Shown here piece after piece: positions 61,809 through 64,000 of a stretch of DNA of 64,000 nt. Location: contig JAZGUH010000112.1 of the NCBI GenBank assembly GCA_037893225.1, positions 1-64,000 of the forward strand, read 5' to 3'. Made by a program: the position numbers and the translations under genes. Position 1 is the stretch's first letter. Every line of letters starts with the position of its first letter. This DNA comes from Hippasteria phrygiana (lineage: Eukaryota; Echinodermata; Asteroidea; Valvatida; Goniasteridae). The notes below the pieces were generated by a model, which saw nothing but the letters and a program-made list of their open reading frames with translations, was not told the DNA's origin and did no database searches.

Positions 61809-62136
61809 GTAATTACATGTATTTCTTCGTCACTAATCAAAGCCAGAAGTTGCAAGCCATATATCTGGGCCGTTGGACCCCTCATTCCACTCCTCCCCCT
61901 ACCCCCACCCCCGAAAAATACTTCGACAATTTCCGTACAATTAGTAAACTACGGGGTTGGAAATTTGCGGTGTGTGTTCGACTTTACATTCAGAAAATGA
62001 CATTTGAATGTAGTGATATTTTCCATTTAGGTCTGCAAAGACATCGTTTATGGGCATTGCTTAATTAATTAAAACCAACGATTTGGTGTATACATATTTT
62101 GTCCATGGTTGAAGAATATGTTTCACTTCTTTTTAG

Positions 62137-62269
62137 ACTATCTGGCCAGCTGGCCAACATCATAGTCGGTGGTCATTTTTCCTCGGACCAACCGGATCTC
62201 GAGGCCGTCAAACGGGCTAAGAAGACCCTGGAAGAACGGGCAGTGGAGCTCGCTAGAGAGAAACTGAAG
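62137..62269 (+). CDS. internal exon, amphipathic region of the unrecognised membrane protein
   Basis: The acceptor is cttctttttag and the donor AAG|gttggt. It encodes GLSGQLANIIVGGHFSSDQ and then a charged helix (AVKRAKKTLEERAVELAREK). GC content and codon use are higher than in the surrounding intron, supporting real coding. I do not recognise the family. Confidence 0.75.
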
Positions 62270-62403
62270 GTTGGTCAGTTAACAGGGAAAGCACAATGCA
62301 GACATGATTCCAATTATGCTATCGGCAGTACTCAAAAACTAATTGTAAAAATAATTTCAATTAGTGTCATCTTCAAACTGCTACGGAGCCAAAGAGCACA
62401 TTT

Positions 62404-62674
62404 TCATTTATTTAGTTTTAGTTTAATTATTTCTGGTAATGAAACCAAGGATTCCTGAAAAGTGCATATCCATAGCTCGAAAGCCTGAAGAAACTTGAAG
62501 GAAGACGACAAAGAAATGTTCAGTTTTAGATGTGGGAGGAAAATCCCAGAATGATATTCTGGGGGAAAACCCACGTAATCAGGCAGGGACCCAAGCACAT
62601 GTCGACCCTGGTGGGATTCGAACCGGTCACAGCAGTAGAAGGCGAAGAAAGTACCGCTAGGCCAATCTGACACC
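62404..62674 (-). repeat. tRNA-derived SINE, full length
   Basis: Read on the minus strand, it has an A-box-like stretch (TTGGCCTAGCGGTACTT), a B-box (GGTTCGAATCC, complement at 62614-62624), a conserved body and an A-rich tail. The body matches the copy at 8897-9098 almost throughout (shared blocks GTCCCTGCCTGATT, CCCCAGAATATCA, TTTCATTACCAGAAA). It sits in an intron of the rightward gene beside a poly-C run. Confidence 0.8.
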
Positions 62675-62811
62675 CCCCCCCCCCCCCCCCATTCAGTGGA
62701 CTACTGCAGATAATTATGATGCTACATGCGGTCATGATGTTGATAAGATGGTGAAGTGCAAAATGATGCCGATAATTTAGTGATGATTGAAACTTCACAT
62801 TCTCCCTGCAG

Positions 62812-62922
62812 AATAATTCAGCCGAGGCAAATGCAGATGCCCGTGAGCTCCTGAGATCTGTCACCGGGCCTCACCCATGTGTCTTCTTCCTTGACCTCAA
62901 CAACGTCATTGACGACGACGAC
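62812..62922 (+). CDS. internal exon, conserved-looking acidic segment
   Basis: The acceptor is ctccctgcag and the donor GAC|gtgagt; this is a 111-nt phase-0 exon. It encodes NNSAEANADARELLRSVTG and then PHPCVFFLDLNNVIDDDD. The hydrophobic-then-acidic FFLDLNNVIDDDD looks like a short structured motif, but I cannot tie it to a family. Confidence 0.78.
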
Positions 62923-63779
62923 GTGAGTACAAACGACGTGTTTATTAGGACAAAGAGTATAGTCAATAAGCGCCAAATTAAACCAATATCGAGGTTTCGA
63001 AATAAATATTATGATAGAATTCCTCTTTAAGTAAAGCAATGTGTTTTACTCACCAATACACTTTATTAGAATAATTATTTTCAAAATCTATACCGTATAT
63101 TATAAAAAATCTACATTCTAGGGACAGAGTGTCACATACTGAAATATACAATTGATACAAATACAAGAGAAGTCTAATGAAATAAATCGAGAACAGACTA
63201 ATGACATTTCTCGGCTATAACTAAGGAAGGGCGGCATTGAACAGAATATGGTGTATGGAAAAATTGAGGGAAAGAGAAGCCGAAGGCGTCAACGCACAAC
63301 ATTACGTCTCAACGGTCAATAATACACATTTCACAAACAACCAGTTCATTCAAGCAGCTCAGAACAGAGAACTCTGGAGATCTATAGGTCATCAACGTCT
63401 GCAACCAGTCATGATAGTCTGATTACATTCACTCGGGAAACTCGAGATCTTAGATCTGAAGTTCACTATAGAAACAGCATTCAATTAACTTGTATAAGCA
63501 TCTGAAAAGTTTTCATTCCAATACCGTGTATTAGTGAGCAAAAGGGTTGCCTTTCTTACGAGAAACTAATATTTATTTTAATGGAATCATGAGCCAGTTC
63601 TTCGTTTCTGTGTAGGCCTATTCCTCTCGTTTTCCCCTTCCATTTTGTCTTCAGTCATCCCATTCTAAAGACCTAATGTTTCCTCTCCGTTTGTTTGTTT
63701 CTTCTGTTTCTCCAAAACAATGTTTACCGTCTCCCATATTCTGTTTGATCATGTCTATATTTTTCTCTCCATTTTACAG

Positions 63780-63872
63780 TTCTTGGACAACATACCCGAG
63801 GAGTTGCAGCAGGAATTCTTGATGCAAAACATGGCGGACTTCTCCGAGTTGGCCGCCGCTTTTAAATGCTAG
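63780..63872 (+). CDS. terminal exon of the unrecognised membrane protein
   Basis: The acceptor is ctccattttacag. The exon encodes FLDNIPEELQQEFLMQNMAD, then FSELAAAFKC and TAG. The five supported exons together encode about 160 residues: membrane segment, helical region, acidic C-terminus. The gene is divergent from the TBC gene (about 2.5 kb between start regions). No canonical AATAAA is visible before the window ends, so the 3' end may lie beyond 64,000. Confidence 0.78.
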   Translation, partial: FLDNIPEELQQEFLMQNMADFSELAAAFKC

Positions 63873-64000
63873 ACAGCAAACATGCAGCAATTGAGCCTTC
63901 ATTTAACGGCCCTATAAAAGTAAATAATGAATCAAATAGCTGCTTGTGTGAATTACTATAGTTTACATATGTAAACACCTGATCGGGACAAATGGCTTGA

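Overview
This is animal nuclear DNA from a compact-gene, repeat-rich genome. Evidence: split genes with GT/AG introns of 0.3 to 13.6 kb, tRNA-derived SINEs, many short inverted-repeat transposon relics and TACATG-rich simple sequence. The repeat style and a single gene that stands for the vertebrate pair TBC1D12/TBC1D14 suggest a marine invertebrate, perhaps a non-vertebrate deuterostome. I cannot name the species.

Layout. Bases 1 to about 22,400 hold no gene I can support. They are a mosaic of dispersed repeats, mostly non-autonomous DNA transposons (MITEs) with visible terminal inverted repeats (TIRs), several nested in each other. From 57,953 down to 22,397 on the minus strand runs a complete 11-exon gene for a TBC-domain Rab GTPase-activating protein of the TBC1D12/TBC1D14 type. 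All eleven exons join in phase to an 896-residue product. Its introns carry most of the other repeats. Intron 1 (13.6 kb) also holds, on the opposite strand, a 141-codon ORF resembling the core-binding half of Crypton-type tyrosine recombinases, bracketed by ~40-bp TIRs. About 2.5 kb upstream of the TBC gene start, and divergent from it, a second gene runs rightward to 63,872. Five of its exons are well supported and a first exon is doubtful. It encodes a small single-pass membrane protein with an acidic C-terminal region that I do not recognise.

Mobile DNA. The most striking pattern is a set of elements that begin TTAACCCTAAC and end GTTAGGGTTAA but have unrelated interiors. One of them (48,143-48,414) sits exactly at a TTAA inside a dispersed repeat whose empty copy is at 25,410-25,592. 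This is direct evidence of TTAA-targeted, piggyBac-like insertion. Other families visible here: a mariner-like MITE with TA flanks, a MULE-like element with a 9-bp duplication, hAT-like elements, fold-back elements with internal minisatellites, and tRNA-head SINEs. There is no operon, CRISPR array or prokaryotic feature.
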